DNA of 64,000 nt from Mesorhizobium sp. NZP2077 (GTDB lineage Bacteria; Pseudomonadota; Alphaproteobacteria; Rhizobiales; Rhizobiaceae): NCBI RefSeq assembly GCF_013170805.1, contig NZ_CP051293.1, positions 3,044,001-3,108,000 of the forward strand, given 5' to 3'. Below the pieces are notes generated by a model. The model saw only the letters and a program-made list of their open reading frames with translations, was not told the DNA's origin and did no database searches. Position numbers and translations under genes: made by a program. Shown piece by piece: positions 8,643-19,215 of the stretch (position 1 is its first letter; each line of letters starts with the position of its first letter).

Positions 8643-9909
8643 CCCGTCTTCCCAGCCGGTACGCCGGCTCGCGCCATGGGCCGCAGCGCTTGCCGCCACG
8701 GTTCTTCTGGCGGCCTGTTCGCAGGAGGGGAGCAAAGCTCCCGCCGGCATGGCCGGTGCAAGCAAGCCGGAGGTCGGTGTCGTCACGCTGCATCCGCAAT
8801 CGGTGGCGATCACCGCCGAACTGCCGGGACGCACGTCGGCCTCGCTCACCGCCGATGTGCGCCCGCAGGTCAACGGCATCATCCAGGCGCGGCTGTTCAA
8901 GGAGGGCAGCGAGGTGGTGGTCGGGCAGCCGCTCTACCTCATCGACCCGGCGAGCTACCAGGCATCCTATGACAGTGCGCAGGCAGCCCAGCAGAAGGCC
9001 GAAGCGGCGGTACCGACGGCGCAGGCCAAGTTCGACCGCTATGCCGGCTTGTTGAAGCAGAACGTTGTTTCGAAACAGGATTATGACGATGCCGCGGCAA
9101 CGCTGGCGCAGGCCAATGCGGATGTGGCGTCCGCCAAGGCCAGTGTCGAAACCGCGCGCATCAATCTCGACTACACCAAGATCACCGCGCCGATCGACGG
9201 CCGCATCGACAAGTCGTCGCTGACGCCAGGCGCCCTGGTCACCGCCAACCAGGACACCTTGCTCACCACCATCCGTTCGCTCGATCCGATCAATGTCGAC
9301 GTCACGCAGTCGAGCACCAATCTGCTCAATCTGCGCCAGGCGATCAATGAGGGCCGGCTGAAGTTCAGCGGCCCCAATGTCAGCGTCAAGCTGAAGCTCG
9401 AGAACGGCACCATCTATAACCAGACCGGTAAGCTGGAATTCGCCGGCGCCAATGTCGACCAGACGACCGGCACCTTTGCGCTGCGGGCCGAGTTCCCCAA
9501 TCCCGACCGACTGCTTCTGCCGGGCATGTATGTGCGGGCGCTGGTCGAAGAGGGCGTCGCCCAGAACAGTTTCCTGGTGCCGCAGCGCGCCGTCACCCGC
9601 AACACCAAGGGCGAGGCGACCGCCATGGTCATCAACGCGCAGGGCAAGGTCGAGACGCGCGTGCTCGCAGTGCGCAACAGCGTCGGCAACAACTGGCTGG
9701 TGGATTCGGGCGTCGGCGACGGCGACCGCGTCATCGTCGAGGGCTTGCAGCTCGTGCGCCCCGGCGGTGATGCGACCGGCGTCGAAGTGACGATCGACGA
9801 GACGACCGGCGAGGTGAAGGATCGGGCGCAAACCTCTTCGTCCGCATCTTCCACGGCGGTGGCCGATAGTGGCCAAAAACCGGCGCAAGGCGCCTCGACC
9901 GGGAACTGA
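8626..9909 (+). CDS. RND efflux adaptor lipoprotein (AcrA/MexA type)
   Basis: Periplasmic adaptor of 427 residues, anchored by a lipid. The ATG at 8626 gives a lipoprotein signal peptide with lipobox LLAAC (C31). An in-frame start at 8536 would bury this signal and is unlikely. Domains run in the usual order: barrel-sandwich half (about 50-110), alpha-hairpin (about 110-175), second half with TKITAPIDGRIDKS, beta-barrel and membrane-proximal domain, then a Ser/Thr-rich tail. The gene overlaps the previous pump by 17 bp and ends 3 bp before the next pump gene, so it pairs with that AcrB-like pump. Confidence 0.95.
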   Translation: MSIQSSPSSQPVRRLAPWAAALAATVLLAACSQEGSKAPAGMAGASKPEVGVVTLHPQSVAITAELPGRTSASLTADVRPQVNGIIQARLFKEGSEVVVGQPLYLIDPASYQASYDSAQAAQQKAEAAVPTAQAKFDRYAGLLKQNVVSKQDYDDAAATLAQANADVASAKASVETARINLDYTKITAPIDGRIDKSSLTPGALVTANQDTLLTTIRSLDPINVDVTQSSTNLLNLRQAINEGRLKFSGPNVSVKLKLENGTIYNQTGKLEFAGANVDQTTGTFALRAEFPNPDRLLLPGMYVRALVEEGVAQNSFLVPQRAVTRNTKGEATAMVINAQGKVETRVLAVRNSVGNNWLVDSGVGDGDRVIVEGLQLVRPGGDATGVEVTIDETTGEVKDRAQTSSSASSTAVADSGQKPAQGASTGN

Positions 9910-9912
9910 GCA

Positions 9913-12900
9913 ATGTCAGCATTCTTCATCAACCGGCCGATCTTCGCCTGGGTGATCGCCATCGTGATCATGCTGGGTGGACTCTTGGCGCTCAGCACGC
10001 TGCCGATCTCGCAATATCCGCAGATCGCGCCGACTACGGTCAACATCAGCGCCACCTACCCGGGCGCCGATGCATCGACGGTCGAGAATTCGGTGACCAA
10101 GGTCATCGAGCAAGGCATGACCGGTATCGACAATCTCGACTACATGACGGCGACCTCGACCTCGACCGGTGCGGCCACCATCACGCTGACCTTCACCACC
10201 GCCGCCGATCCCGACACCGCCCAGGTGCAGACGCAAAACAAGCTGCAGCTGGTGCAGTCGCAGCTGCCGCAGGTGGTGCAGAGCAACGGCATCACCGTCT
10301 CCAAATCCTCGACCGGCTTCCTAATGGTCATCGGCTTCGTCTCCAGTGACGGCAAGATGAACTCGACCGATCTGGCCGACTATGTCGATAGCACCATCAA
10401 CGACACGCTGAAGCGCGTCGAAGGCGTCGGCTCGACGCAGCTGTTTGGCTCCAGCTATGCCATGCGCATCTGGCTCGATCCCGACAAGCTCGCAAAATAC
10501 ACGCTGATGCCGAGCGACGTGGCCTCGGCGATCGAGGCGCAGAACACGCAGGTCTCGGCCGGCCAGCTCGGCGGCATGCCGCAACGCAAGGGCCAGCAGC
10601 TCAACGCCACCGTGACGGCCAAGAGCCGGCTGCAGACCGCCGAACAGTTCCGCAACATCATCCTGAAGAGCCAGACGGACGGCTCGCTGGTGCGCCTCAA
10701 CGACGTCGCCACCGTGGAGCTCGGCGCCGAAAGCTATACGACGCAGGCCAGATACAATGGCCAGCCGGCGGCCGGCGTCGCCGTCAACCTGGCGACCGGC
10801 GCCAACGCCATCAACACCGCCGAGGCAGTGCGCACGACGATCAACCGGCTGAGCTCGACCTTCCCGCAAGGAGTCGAGGTCGTCTACCCATACGACACCT
10901 CGCCCTTCGTGCGGCTGTCGATCGAGGAGGTGGTCAAGACGCTGGCCGAGGCGATCGTGCTGGTGTTCCTGGTGATGTTCATCTTCCTGCAGAATCTGCG
11001 CGCCACCATCATCCCGACCATCGCGGTACCGGTGGTGCTGCTCGGCACGTTCGGCGTGCTGTCGCTGTTCGGCTATTCGGTCAACACGCTGACCATGTTC
11101 GCCATGGTGCTGGCCATCGGCCTGCTGGTCGACGACGCCATCGTCGTGGTCGAGAATGTCGAGCGCGTCATGCAGGAGGAAGATCTGTCGCCGAAAGAGG
11201 CGACGCGAAAATCGATGGGCGAGATCACCGGCGCGCTGGTCGGCATCGCCACCGTGCTGTCGGCGGTGTTCGTGCCGATGGCCTTCTTCGGTGGCTCGAC
11301 CGGCATCATCTACCGACAGTTCTCGGTGACCATCGTCTCGGCCATGGTGCTGTCGGTGCTGGTAGCACTTGTGCTGACGCCGGCGCTGTGCGCCACGATC
11401 TTGCGGCGGCCCAAGGACCATGCCACGCAGACCGGCCCGTTCGGCTGGTTCAACCGCGTCTTCGACCGCGGCACATCAGCCTATCGCGACGGCTCGCACG
11501 GCATCATCAACCGGTCCTGGCGCTTTCTCGCCGTCTTCCTCGCCATCGTCGTCGCCATGGGCTGGATGTTTGCCCGGCTGCCGAGCTCGTTCCTGCCGGA
11601 AGAGGACCAGGGCATCCTGATCACCAGCGTGTCGCTGCCGGTCGGTGCGACGCAGGATCGGACCGAGCGTGTGCTGGCTGAGGTGACCGACCACTATCTC
11701 AAGGAAGAAAAGGAGGCTGTCCAGGGCGTCTTCACCGCTTCCGGCTTCGGCTTCGGCGGCGCCGGCCAGAATGTCGGCATTGCGTTCGTGCCGTTGAAGG
11801 AATTCAGCCAGCGCTCATCGCCGGCCCTGGCGGCGCAAGCGGTCGCCGGCCGCGCCATGGGTGCCTTCCGCAAGATCAGGGACGCGCAGGTGTTCGCGCT
11901 TGCCCCGCCCGCGATCCAGGGTTTTGGCAACACCAATGGCTTCGACTTCTACCTGCAGGACGTCAACGGCGCCGGCCATGACGCGCTGATCCAGACGCGC
12001 AACCAGCTTCTGGGTCTGGCCGCGCAGAGCAAGGTGCTGGCCAACACGCGTCCCAACGGCCAGGAGGACCAGCCGCAATTCTCCATCGACATCGACCAGG
12101 AAAAGGCCAGCGCGCTTGGCGTCAGCCTCTCCGACATCAACAACACGCTATCGAGCGCCTGGGGCAGCGACTACGTCAACGATTTCATCGATCGCGGGCG
12201 GGTGAAGCCGGTCTATATGCAGTCGGACGCGAATTTCCGCATGCAGCCGGAAGATCTGGACAAATGGCAGGTGCGCAATGCCAGTGGCGCCATGGTGCCG
12301 TTCTCGGCCTTCGCCTCCAGCCACTGGACCTTCGGCTCGCCCCGGCTTGAACGCTACAATGGCTCGGCAGCGGTCGAAATCCAGGGCGCGGCGGCCACCG
12401 GCGTGAGCTCGGGTGCGGCGATGGACGAGATCGACAAGCTCGTCGCGCAACTGCCTGCCGGATATTCGCATGAATGGACCGGGCTGTCGCACCAGGAACG
12501 GCTTTCGGGCAACCAGGCGCTGTCGCTCTATGCGATTTCGGCGCTGGTCGTGTTCCTGTGCCTGGCGGCACTTTATGAGAGCTGGTCGATCCCGTTCGCG
12601 GTCATGCTGTCGGTGCCGATCGGCATTTTCGGGGCGCTCGCGGCGGCGACCCTCTTCGGCCAGACCAACGACGTCTATTTCAAGGTCGGCCTGCTGACCA
12701 CGATCGGCCTCGCCGCCAAGAATGCCATCCTCATCGTCGAGTTCGCCATCGAGCGGCAGGCCGCCGGCATGGGGCTCGTCGAGGCGACGCTCGAGGCGGC
12801 GCGGCAACGATTGCGGCCGATCCTGATGACGTCGCTGGCCTTCATCCTCGGCGTGACGCCGCTCGCCATCGCCAGCGGCGCCGGTTCGGGGGCACAGAAC

Positions 12901-13080
12901 TCGGTCGGTATCGGCGTGATGGGTGGCATGATCGCGGCGACGGTGATCGGCGTCTTCTTGGTGCCGCTGCTGTTTGTCACGGTGCGGCGCATCTTCAAGG
13001 GCGGGGCGGCCAAGGAAGATACTGGGCAGGATACCGGGCAGGGCACCGACGAGAAGCCGGCGACGGCGAACCAGCAATAA
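9913..13080 (+). CDS. AcrB-like RND multidrug efflux pump
   Basis: A 1055-residue hydrophobic-and-amphiphilic efflux permease that trades protons for drugs. It follows E. coli AcrB closely: the N-terminus is [17 protein letters not shown], the proton-relay aspartates are D407-D408 in [16 protein letters not shown] (the AcrB numbering), and K936 lies in [13 protein letters not shown]. The two large periplasmic loops and 12 helices are intact. The C-terminal 20 residues are rich in Asp, Gly, Thr and Gln. It lies between its adaptor (3 bp away) and the outer-membrane lipoprotein (11 bp away), forming a complete tripartite operon. Confidence 0.97.
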   Translation: MSAFFINRPIFAWVIAIVIMLGGLLALSTLPISQYPQIAPTTVNISATYPGADASTVENSVTKVIEQGMTGIDNLDYMTATSTSTGAATITLTFTTAADPDTAQVQTQNKLQLVQSQLPQVVQSNGITVSKSSTGFLMVIGFVSSDGKMNSTDLADYVDSTINDTLKRVEGVGSTQLFGSSYAMRIWLDPDKLAKYTLMPSDVASAIEAQNTQVSAGQLGGMPQRKGQQLNATVTAKSRLQTAEQFRNIILKSQTDGSLVRLNDVATVELGAESYTTQARYNGQPAAGVAVNLATGANAINTAEAVRTTINRLSSTFPQGVEVVYPYDTSPFVRLSIEEVVKTLAEAIVLVFLVMFIFLQNLRATIIPTIAVPVVLLGTFGVLSLFGYSVNTLTMFAMVLAIGLLVDDAIVVVENVERVMQEEDLSPKEATRKSMGEITGALVGIATVLSAVFVPMAFFGGSTGIIYRQFSVTIVSAMVLSVLVALVLTPALCATILRRPKDHATQTGPFGWFNRVFDRGTSAYRDGSHGIINRSWRFLAVFLAIVVAMGWMFARLPSSFLPEEDQGILITSVSLPVGATQDRTERVLAEVTDHYLKEEKEAVQGVFTASGFGFGGAGQNVGIAFVPLKEFSQRSSPALAAQAVAGRAMGAFRKIRDAQVFALAPPAIQGFGNTNGFDFYLQDVNGAGHDALIQTRNQLLGLAAQSKVLANTRPNGQEDQPQFSIDIDQEKASALGVSLSDINNTLSSAWGSDYVNDFIDRGRVKPVYMQSDANFRMQPEDLDKWQVRNASGAMVPFSAFASSHWTFGSPRLERYNGSAAVEIQGAAATGVSSGAAMDEIDKLVAQLPAGYSHEWTGLSHQERLSGNQALSLYAISALVVFLCLAALYESWSIPFAVMLSVPIGIFGALAAATLFGQTNDVYFKVGLLTTIGLAAKNAILIVEFAIERQAAGMGLVEATLEAARQRLRPILMTSLAFILGVTPLAIASGAGSGAQNSVGIGVMGGMIAATVIGVFLVPLLFVTVRRIFKGGAAKEDTGQDTGQGTDEKPATANQQ

Positions 13081-13091
13081 GGAAACTTTCC

Positions 13092-14585
13092 ATGACAGGT
13101 TTTGAACGTGGCCCGGTTGCCGCGGGGCGGCTCATTGTGTCCATGATTACGGCTGTTTTGCTCAGCGGATGCGTCGTCGGCCCCGACTATCGGATGCCCA
13201 TCCTGCCGATGCCGGCGAACTGGAGTGGCGAGAAGCCGACGAAATCCGTCCAGCCGGCGCAATTGTCGCGATGGTGGCAGCGCCTGCGCGATCCGCAGCT
13301 CAACACGCTTGTCGAGGAAGCCGTCGCCGGCAATCTCGACGTCGCCACCGCCAAGGCCAAGATCCGCGAGGCGCGCGCCAGCTATCGCCAGAGCGCCGGC
13401 ACATTGCTGCCGTCGGCGGATGGTTCCGGCTCGGTGACGCGCAACAAGTCGGCCGCGACCACATCGGGGACCGATTCCATCTACAGCGAGTACCAGGCAG
13501 GCTTCGACGCCAGCTGGGAACTCGACCTGTTCGGCGCCAACCGCAGGGGCGTCGAGGCCGCGCGCTACGGCGTCGACGCGGCGCAAGAGGAATTGCGTTC
13601 GACTCTTCTGACCCTGGTTGGCGATGTCGCGTCCTATTACACCCAGGCGCGCGGCTACCAGGCCCGCATCGCGCTCGCCAGGCGTTCGGCCGTATCGCAG
13701 CGGCAGACCGCCGAACTCACCCGCATCATGTTGCTGGCAGGATCGGCAACGGCGGCCGATGTCGCCAAGGCAATGGGGCAGGCTGCCAGCACCGAGGCCG
13801 CGGTGCCGACGCTGGAGGCAAGCTATGCCGAGGCGGTGCATCGCCTGTCGGTGCTGACAGGCCGCCCGCCGGCGGCGCTCGCCGAGCGGCTGAAGCGGAG
13901 CAAGCCGATCCCGTCGCCGCGTTTGCCGATGCCGACCGGGATTCCCGCCGACATCCTCTTGTCGCGCCCGGATGTGCGCATGGCCGAGCGGCAATATGCA
14001 CAGTACACCGCCAAGGTTGGCCAGGCCGAGGCGGCGCGCTATCCCTCGGTCAGCCTGACGGGAAATATCAGCACGGCGGCGCTCAATCTCGGCGATCTCG
14101 GCAAGAATTCGTCGATCGGCTGGTCCTTCGGGCCTTCGCTCAGCGTGCCGCTGTTCAATGCCGGTCAGTTGCAGGCGGCCGCCGATGTCGCTCGCGCGCA
14201 GCGCGACCAGTATTTCATCGCCTACCGCGCTTCGCTGCTGACCGCGCTCGAGGATGTCGAGAATGCGCTGGTGCTGACGGCGCAGGAGCGCATCCGGATC
14301 AGCAAGCTTGCCGCGTCGGCCAAATCCTATGCCGAGGCCGCGAATCTCGAAGGCACGCTCTACAAGGCCGGCGAGACCAGCCTTCTCGATGTGCTCGACG
14401 CCCAGCGCTCGCTCTATTCGGCCGAGGATTCACTGCTGCAAAGCCGCGTCCTTCTGGCGACCAACTACATCGCCCTCAACAAGGCGCTCGGCGGCGGCTG
14501 GGACGGCGCGGTCGACAGCTCAAAGCCCGAGATCGTCGACGTCAAGACCGGGCCACGGCTGGCGGCGACGATGACGGCACAATGA
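13092..14585 (+). CDS. NodT-family outer-membrane efflux lipoprotein
   Basis: A 497-residue TolC-like channel that lets the upstream pump discharge across the outer membrane. The signal peptide ends in lipobox LLSGC (C27), followed by VVGPDY, the hallmark of the NodT/OprM group. Two outer-membrane-efflux repeats are visible, each ending in long amphipathic helices, with a LDVLDAQRSLYSAEDSLLQS region near 430. It is the last gene of the adaptor-pump-channel operon. It may also serve the first RND pump at 5.5-8.6 kb, which has no channel of its own. That sharing is inference. Confidence 0.95.
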   Translation: MTGFERGPVAAGRLIVSMITAVLLSGCVVGPDYRMPILPMPANWSGEKPTKSVQPAQLSRWWQRLRDPQLNTLVEEAVAGNLDVATAKAKIREARASYRQSAGTLLPSADGSGSVTRNKSAATTSGTDSIYSEYQAGFDASWELDLFGANRRGVEAARYGVDAAQEELRSTLLTLVGDVASYYTQARGYQARIALARRSAVSQRQTAELTRIMLLAGSATAADVAKAMGQAASTEAAVPTLEASYAEAVHRLSVLTGRPPAALAERLKRSKPIPSPRLPMPTGIPADILLSRPDVRMAERQYAQYTAKVGQAEAARYPSVSLTGNISTAALNLGDLGKNSSIGWSFGPSLSVPLFNAGQLQAAADVARAQRDQYFIAYRASLLTALEDVENALVLTAQERIRISKLAASAKSYAEAANLEGTLYKAGETSLLDVLDAQRSLYSAEDSLLQSRVLLATNYIALNKALGGGWDGAVDSSKPEIVDVKTGPRLAATMTAQ

Positions 14586-14602
14586 ACAAAATGTGTAAGC
14601 AA

Positions 14603-14636
14603 AACCGGTAGCCGTCCGGTTATAATGTGGCGGAGG
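14603..14636 (+). promoter_or_regulatory. Hairpin and -10-like box ahead of the oxygenase gene
   Basis: AACCGG (14603-14608) and CCGGTT (14616-14621) form a short stem, followed by TATAAT (14621-14626) and the ribosome site GGAGG (14633-14637). It could be a weak terminator of the efflux operon or a promoter. No good -35 box is visible. Confidence 0.3.
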
Positions 14637-14643
14637 CAACGCG

Positions 14644-15330
14644 ATGTCCCATACCTACGATCTTGCATCCGATGTGATCCGGCGTGTCTACGAAAAGCGA
14701 ATAGACGCGCCGGCGATCCTCGATACCGCCAGCGAATTTCCCAACGTGGCGAAATTCACCGATGCCTGGCGCGACATCCGCGATGAAGCGCTTGGCGTGC
14801 ATCTGGGCAAGGTCCCGCTCTTCCACGACATCATGCCGGAGCAGGCCGATATCTCGGCCAATGACGGCCTCGACTGGCGCATGTTCGTGCTCAAGGCCTA
14901 TGACATGGCGGTGCCGGAGAACCTCGCGCGGATGCCGGTTCTCAGCCGCTTGCTCGCCGAATGCCCGGAAGTCAAATCGGCGGCGGTTTCGTTCCTCGCG
15001 CCGCGCAAGCACATCCCCAGTCATCGCGGACCTTTCCGCGGCATCATGCGGTTTCACCTTGGCCTGGTCATCCCGCGACAGGCCGATGGCCGCCCGGCAA
15101 CCGTCATGATGATCAACCATCAGGAGAAACGGATCACCGACGGCGAAGGCATGCTTTGGGACGACACCTACCCGCATGAGGTGATGAACAACGCCGATGA
15201 AGCCAGGATCGCCTTGCTGTTGGATGTATGGCGCCCGGGAATGCCCTGGGACATGGAGATGCTGTCCCGGCTCATCGTGCGCGGCGTGCAGGCAGGGATG
15301 CGCCGCAGGGGCGTGTCGTTCGGCGGCTGA
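14644..15330 (+). CDS. Aspartyl/asparaginyl beta-hydroxylase-like oxygenase
   Basis: A 228-residue cytoplasmic protein of the Fe(II)/2-oxoglutarate aspartyl/asparaginyl beta-hydroxylase family. The HRGPFRG...R.HLGL motif carries H127, and the LWDDTYPHEVMN motif carries H178; these are the expected iron ligands, with the arginine binding 2-oxoglutarate. Bacterial members act on proteins or on lipids and amino-acid derivatives, so the substrate here is unknown. ATG at 14644 follows GGAGG. It stands alone between the efflux operon and a sensor kinase. Length is normal for the bacterial short form. Confidence 0.85.
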   Translation: MSHTYDLASDVIRRVYEKRIDAPAILDTASEFPNVAKFTDAWRDIRDEALGVHLGKVPLFHDIMPEQADISANDGLDWRMFVLKAYDMAVPENLARMPVLSRLLAECPEVKSAAVSFLAPRKHIPSHRGPFRGIMRFHLGLVIPRQADGRPATVMMINHQEKRITDGEGMLWDDTYPHEVMNNADEARIALLLDVWRPGMPWDMEMLSRLIVRGVQAGMRRRGVSFGG

Positions 15331-15450
15331 ACCGGCGGCGGACTATCTTGGCGGCCTAAGACGAGCGAAAATGCCCCCTCCTGCATTGTGATGGCGGGCA
15401 TGCCGCATCGCTGATATTGATGGCGCCCACGCACAGCACAGGCGCCGCAG

Positions 15451-16536
15451 ATGACATCCGATACACAGAAGGCCGAAGCGGTCGAGCAGTTGCTCGATAC
15501 GCCGGACCTTGCCAGCGCGCTGGAAAGCGAACAGTTCAAGAAGTTCCTCGACCAGGTGCCGATCGCCATAGCCGTATCGGACCTCGGCGCGAAGGAGCGT
15601 GTCGTCTATGCCAATCCGGAATTCGAGAAACTGTCAGGCCTGAAGGCGGTCAGGCTGGCCCAGAAGCACTGGGAGGCGCTTTCCGGCACCGGCCTGCACC
15701 GGCAGAAGGACCGCGCGCTGTCCGAAGCGGTGGTCGAGGAGACCGATTTTGTCGGCACGTTCCGGCTGGAGCGGGCGCAGGACACGCCGGCGATCATCGA
15801 CGTCTATTCCAACGTCATCGAGGACGACAATGGCAAGGTCTGCTTCCGGCTGGTGGCGCTGGTCGACGTTTCGGCCCATGGCGAGACCGAGGAGGCAGTG
15901 TCGGTCGAGGAACGGGTGCGCGAGAAGGACACGCTGCTGCGCGAACTGCAGCACCGGGTGAAGAACAATCTGCAGATGATCACCGCGCTGATCCGGCTGG
16001 AGACGCGCAACGCGACCGAGCCGGACCAGAAGCGCTTCGAGAGGCTGGCTGGCCGCGTCGACGCGCTGGCGATCCTTTACCAGACGCTGTCGGGCGACGA
16101 TCATAAGGACGAGGTCGATCTCGGCGTCTATCTCAGCCAGATCGCGTCGGCGGTGATGAACTCGCACGCGGTCGAGGGCATTCGCCTCGACATGAAGGTC
16201 GATACCTATCCGGTGTCGGTCAACGTCGCCATGCCGACCGGGCTGGTGGTGAACGAGCTTTTGACCAATGCGCTCAAGCATGCCTTCAAAGGGCGCGACG
16301 GCGGCACGATCACGCTGCATAGCATCGTCAACGGCGATGGCTGCCGTATTGTCGTCGCCGATGACGGCATTGGCCTCCCGGATGGCGAGACCTGGCCCAA
16401 GCCCGGCAAGCTCGGCGCGCTGATCGCGCGTTCGCTGACCGAAAACGCCAAGGCGGAGTTCGACGTGAATTCGAGCGCCAGCGAGGGCACGCGGGTCACC
16501 ATCGTCTTCAAGCGCTCGGTTGCCGCGACCGCTTAG
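15451..16536 (+). CDS. PAS-containing histidine kinase, HWE/HisKA_2 type
   Basis: A 361-residue soluble kinase. The N-terminal PAS domain (about 28-145) holds VVYANPEFEKLSG and would sense a ligand or redox state. The HisKA_2 motif LLRELQHRVKNNLQMI has the phospho-acceptor H168, typical of alphaproteobacterial HWE kinases, often acting in general stress signalling through PhyR-like regulators. The ATPase domain shows NELLTNALKHAFKG and DDGIGLP. There are no transmembrane segments and no adjacent response regulator, so it is an orphan. The ATG at 15451 is the only sensible start. A 120-bp leader precedes it. Confidence 0.9.
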   Translation: MTSDTQKAEAVEQLLDTPDLASALESEQFKKFLDQVPIAIAVSDLGAKERVVYANPEFEKLSGLKAVRLAQKHWEALSGTGLHRQKDRALSEAVVEETDFVGTFRLERAQDTPAIIDVYSNVIEDDNGKVCFRLVALVDVSAHGETEEAVSVEERVREKDTLLRELQHRVKNNLQMITALIRLETRNATEPDQKRFERLAGRVDALAILYQTLSGDDHKDEVDLGVYLSQIASAVMNSHAVEGIRLDMKVDTYPVSVNVAMPTGLVVNELLTNALKHAFKGRDGGTITLHSIVNGDGCRIVVADDGIGLPDGETWPKPGKLGALIARSLTENAKAEFDVNSSASEGTRVTIVFKRSVAATA

Positions 16537-16719
16537 GCAGGCTGCCCCAACAATGCCGTGAATGGCCGGAAGTGTGTTCTCCGACTTCCGAACCCATTCC
16601 AGCGCTTGCCCCAGCCGACTGTCTTTCCGTGCCTCACGACAGGCCTGCCCGGGGAGGCCATAGCTGCCAGTCATGCCGCCGGTCGCGATGCCCGGCACGG
16701 CAGGGAAGGGTGAGCAGAA

Positions 16720-17601
16720 GTGACATCTATACCGGTTGCCAATCGCGAAGCGGCGCCCTTGCCCGTCGCGGCGCTGATGGGCGCGATGGTGTCGATCCAG
16801 ATCGGCGCCACCTTCGCCAAGACGCTGTTCCCGGTGATCGGTGCGCAAGGCACGACGACGCTGCGGCTGATCATCGGCGCGCTGATGCTGATCGCGGTGC
16901 TGCGACCCTGGCAGATGCGGCCGACGCGCACCACCTTGCCATGGCTGGTCGCCTATGGCGTGACGCTCGCCGCGCTGAACCTTTTGTTCTACGCAGCCCT
17001 TGCCAGGATCCCGCTCGGCGTCGCAGTGGCGCTGGAGTTTTCCGGCCCGTTGCTGGTGGCGACGCTGGCCTCGCGGCGCGCCAGCGACTTTGCCTGGATC
17101 GCGATTGCCGTCGCCGGCATCGTGCTGCTCTCGCCCTTCATCCATTCGTTGCAGCCGCTCGACCCCGTGGGCGTGATGCTGGCGCTGGCGGCCGGCGGCT
17201 TCTGGGCGCTCTATATCGTGCTCGCGCAGAAGGCGGGCGCCGAGCTTGGCACCCGCACCACCGCCTACGGCATGGCGATCGCCGCCGTGCTGGCGCTGCC
17301 CTTCGGCGTGGCGCAAGCGGGCATGGGCCTGCTCGCGCCGTCGATCCTGGTCAGCGCGCTGCTTGTCGGCCTGTTCTCCAGCGCGCTGCCGTTCTTCCTG
17401 GAGATGGTGGCGCTGACCCACATGCCGGCCCGTATCTACGGCACGCTGACCTGCCTGGAACCGGGGCTCGGCGCGCTGGCCGGCTTCCTGTTCCTGCATG
17501 AGAGCCTGACCCTACCGCAACTGGCCGGCATCGCCGCCGTCATCGTCGCGGCCGCTGGCACGGCGCTGACCTCGAAGCCGCCGGTGCCTTCGCCGGAGTA
17601 G
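16720..17601 (+). CDS. RhtA-like EamA/DMT-family exporter
   Basis: Inner-membrane transporter of 293 residues with about ten hydrophobic helices arranged as two EamA halves. The pattern LARIPLGVAVALEFSGPLLVA and LTHMPARIYGTLTCLEPG is that of RhtA, the threonine/homoserine exporter of E. coli, so amino-acid or small-metabolite export is likely. It starts at a GTG (16720) preceded by AGGGAAGGG. It is monocistronic, and a small secreted-protein gene faces it from the other strand. The exact substrate is not predictable. Confidence 0.88.
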   Translation: MTSIPVANREAAPLPVAALMGAMVSIQIGATFAKTLFPVIGAQGTTTLRLIIGALMLIAVLRPWQMRPTRTTLPWLVAYGVTLAALNLLFYAALARIPLGVAVALEFSGPLLVATLASRRASDFAWIAIAVAGIVLLSPFIHSLQPLDPVGVMLALAAGGFWALYIVLAQKAGAELGTRTTAYGMAIAAVLALPFGVAQAGMGLLAPSILVSALLVGLFSSALPFFLEMVALTHMPARIYGTLTCLEPGLGALAGFLFLHESLTLPQLAGIAAVIVAAAGTALTSKPPVPSPE

Positions 17602-17656
17602 GGGGGCGGATCTGCCGATTGCGCCGTTCCAGTTTCACACTTTTCCTGGAATTGCT

Positions 17657-17965
17657 CTAGTTGGCGCAGGCCTTCGTTGGATCCGGCTTCCATTCAGCGT
17701 TTTCAAGCGGCTTGCCCTCCATGCACATGGTCATTTTGCTGCTGATAGTGCCAGTCACGGTTCCATAGGTATCGATGGCCGGCTTCGGGCTGGCCGAGGT
17801 AATTTCATATGTTTGTTTGCCATCCTGCAGAATGATGCAGCCGGCTTCGGTGCCAGCTCTTGCGCAACCGGATGCTTTGATCTGCTCTGCCTGTGCTGCG
17901 CCGAGGCCTTGGGACAAGCCTAATACCAAAACGGCAAATGCCATCTTGCTCCGTGCATGCTCCAT
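17657..17965 (-). CDS. Small secreted protein, function unknown
   Basis: A 102-residue protein with a signal peptide (about residues 1-25, ending AAQA-E). The start is the ATG at 17965, preceded by the strong site GGAGGAC; a longer upstream extension has none. The mature part holds four cysteines (in KASGCARAGTEAGCI, TMCMEG and the C-terminal KACAN), probably two disulfides, in a small beta-rich fold. I recognise no function. It is convergent with the RhtA-like gene and lies downstream of the slipin gene on the opposite side. Confidence 0.7.
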   Translation of the reverse strand: MEHARSKMAFAVLVLGLSQGLGAAQAEQIKASGCARAGTEAGCIILQDGKQTYEITSASPKPAIDTYGTVTGTISSKMTMCMEGKPLENAEWKPDPTKACAN

Positions 17966-18027
17966 CGTGTGTCCTCCGGTTGCCTGAAAAGATAGTTGCA
18001 GTCGTATCACAGCCACGCTTAGGGCCG

Positions 18028-18879
18028 CTACGCAGCCCCCTTGGGCGTTGCCGGTTGACCAGCGCGGACAAAGGCGCCTGCCGGGTTCAGGCTGTCGACC
18101 ATGGCAGTCGGGATCAGGATCGTTGCGCCGCGTTCTTTCGTCGTCTCATAGATGATGTTCATGGCGCGCAGCTGCAGCGCGGTGGGATGGCCGGCGTAGA
18201 TATTGGCTGCCTCGACGAACTTGCCGGCGACCTCGGCCTCGGCGGAACCGAGGATGACACGCGCCTGCTTCTCCCGCTCGGCCTGCGCCTGGCGCGACAT
18301 CGCATCCTGCAGCGCCACGGGAATGGCGACGTCACGGATCTCGACCGACATCACCGTGACGCCCCACTCGGCTGTCTTCTGACCTATGACATCGCGCAGG
18401 TGCTCGTCGGCCGCCTTGCGGTCGGACAACAGCGAGGACAGCATCGACGAGCCGATCATCTCGCGCAGCGATGTCTGTGCGACGCGGTCGATCGCCTCAC
18501 GGTAATTGGTGATCTCGAGCGCCGCCTGGCGTGCGTCATGGACATGCCAGAAGATGATCGCATCGACATCGACCGGCACTGTGTCCTTGGTCAGCGCCTG
18601 CTCGGCATTGAAGGCGCTGGTCTGGATGCGTTCGTCGATCACCGCAACGACATTGTCGATGACCGGAATGATCAGGAACAGCCCGGGACCCCTGACGCCC
18701 TGCAGATTGCCGGCGCGCAGGACCACGAATTTCTGCCAGGTGTTGGCCATCTTCAGCGAGGCGGCAATGAGCAGTGCGATAATAATGAATGGTGCCCCGA
18801 GCCACGGGTTCGTCGTGGCGCCGAGGCCGATGCCCGCAAGGGCGAAGACCGTGGTGAGGAACAAGGTGATGGGGTTCAT
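18028..18879 (-). CDS. Slipin / SPFH (band 7) membrane protein
   Basis: A 283-residue protein with an N-terminal membrane hairpin (about 4-45) followed by an SPFH domain (RAGNLQGVRGPGLFLIIPVID, TSAFNAEQALTKDTVPVDVDAIIFW) and a coiled-coil-forming region around 190-225 (RQAQAEREKQARVILGSAEAE). Slipins scaffold membrane microdomains and are usually paired with an NfeD-like protease or scaffold; none is next to it here. The ATG at 18879 follows GGAGTGACGATC and is preferred to a longer frame. It is monocistronic. Confidence 0.88.
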   Translation of the reverse strand: MNPITLFLTTVFALAGIGLGATTNPWLGAPFIIIALLIAASLKMANTWQKFVVLRAGNLQGVRGPGLFLIIPVIDNVVAVIDERIQTSAFNAEQALTKDTVPVDVDAIIFWHVHDARQAALEITNYREAIDRVAQTSLREMIGSSMLSSLLSDRKAADEHLRDVIGQKTAEWGVTVMSVEIRDVAIPVALQDAMSRQAQAEREKQARVILGSAEAEVAGKFVEAANIYAGHPTALQLRAMNIIYETTKERGATILIPTAMVDSLNPAGAFVRAGQPATPKGAA

Positions 18880-19049
18880 GATCGTCACTCCGTTGGCGCG
18901 ACCTCTTCCGATCGCGTAAGGCCGCGGCAAGTGTCGCAAAGGGCGTCAATCGGCCCCCGTCGGGGGACCGTTGGCCGGCAATCCATGGAAACGATCATGA
19001 CTGCGCCTCTTGGAGGACAATCGTCATCTGGCAGTGATGATATGGTGAC

Positions 19050-19215
19050 GGGCGGCGGATTTCGCCATGTCGCGGTATACGACTGCGGCTTTCATCGTCG
19101 CGCCGGTAGACGCGGCCGCGGCCCCAGCACGCCTTCGTTGCCGCGCCGAACAGCGGTGAGGCTCCGTTGCCGGTGGCGGGATCGGCAAGCCTGGCGATGG
19201 CGGGCGCCGCCGCCC
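19050..19215 (-). pseudogene. Decayed fragment of a xanthine-dehydrogenase-family molybdenum subunit
   Basis: On the minus strand this stretch reads IARLADPATGNGASPLFGA, then RGRVYRRDDESRS, matching the intact subunit at 26.7-29.0 kb (IAKLADLATANEASPLFGA, RGGRLYRRDDENRS). The match continues in another frame (VYRDMAKSA for YAEILSRA), so at least one frameshift has occurred. Similarity is also plain at DNA level and fades at both ends. It is a relic of about 55 codons from the last third of the gene. The 450 bp between the slipin and AraC genes contain nothing else recognisable. Confidence 0.65.

Noticed and set aside
15634..17499. A 621-residue minus-strand frame across the kinase and exporter genes
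   Set aside because: Gln/Arg/His-rich antisense shadow of two clear genes.
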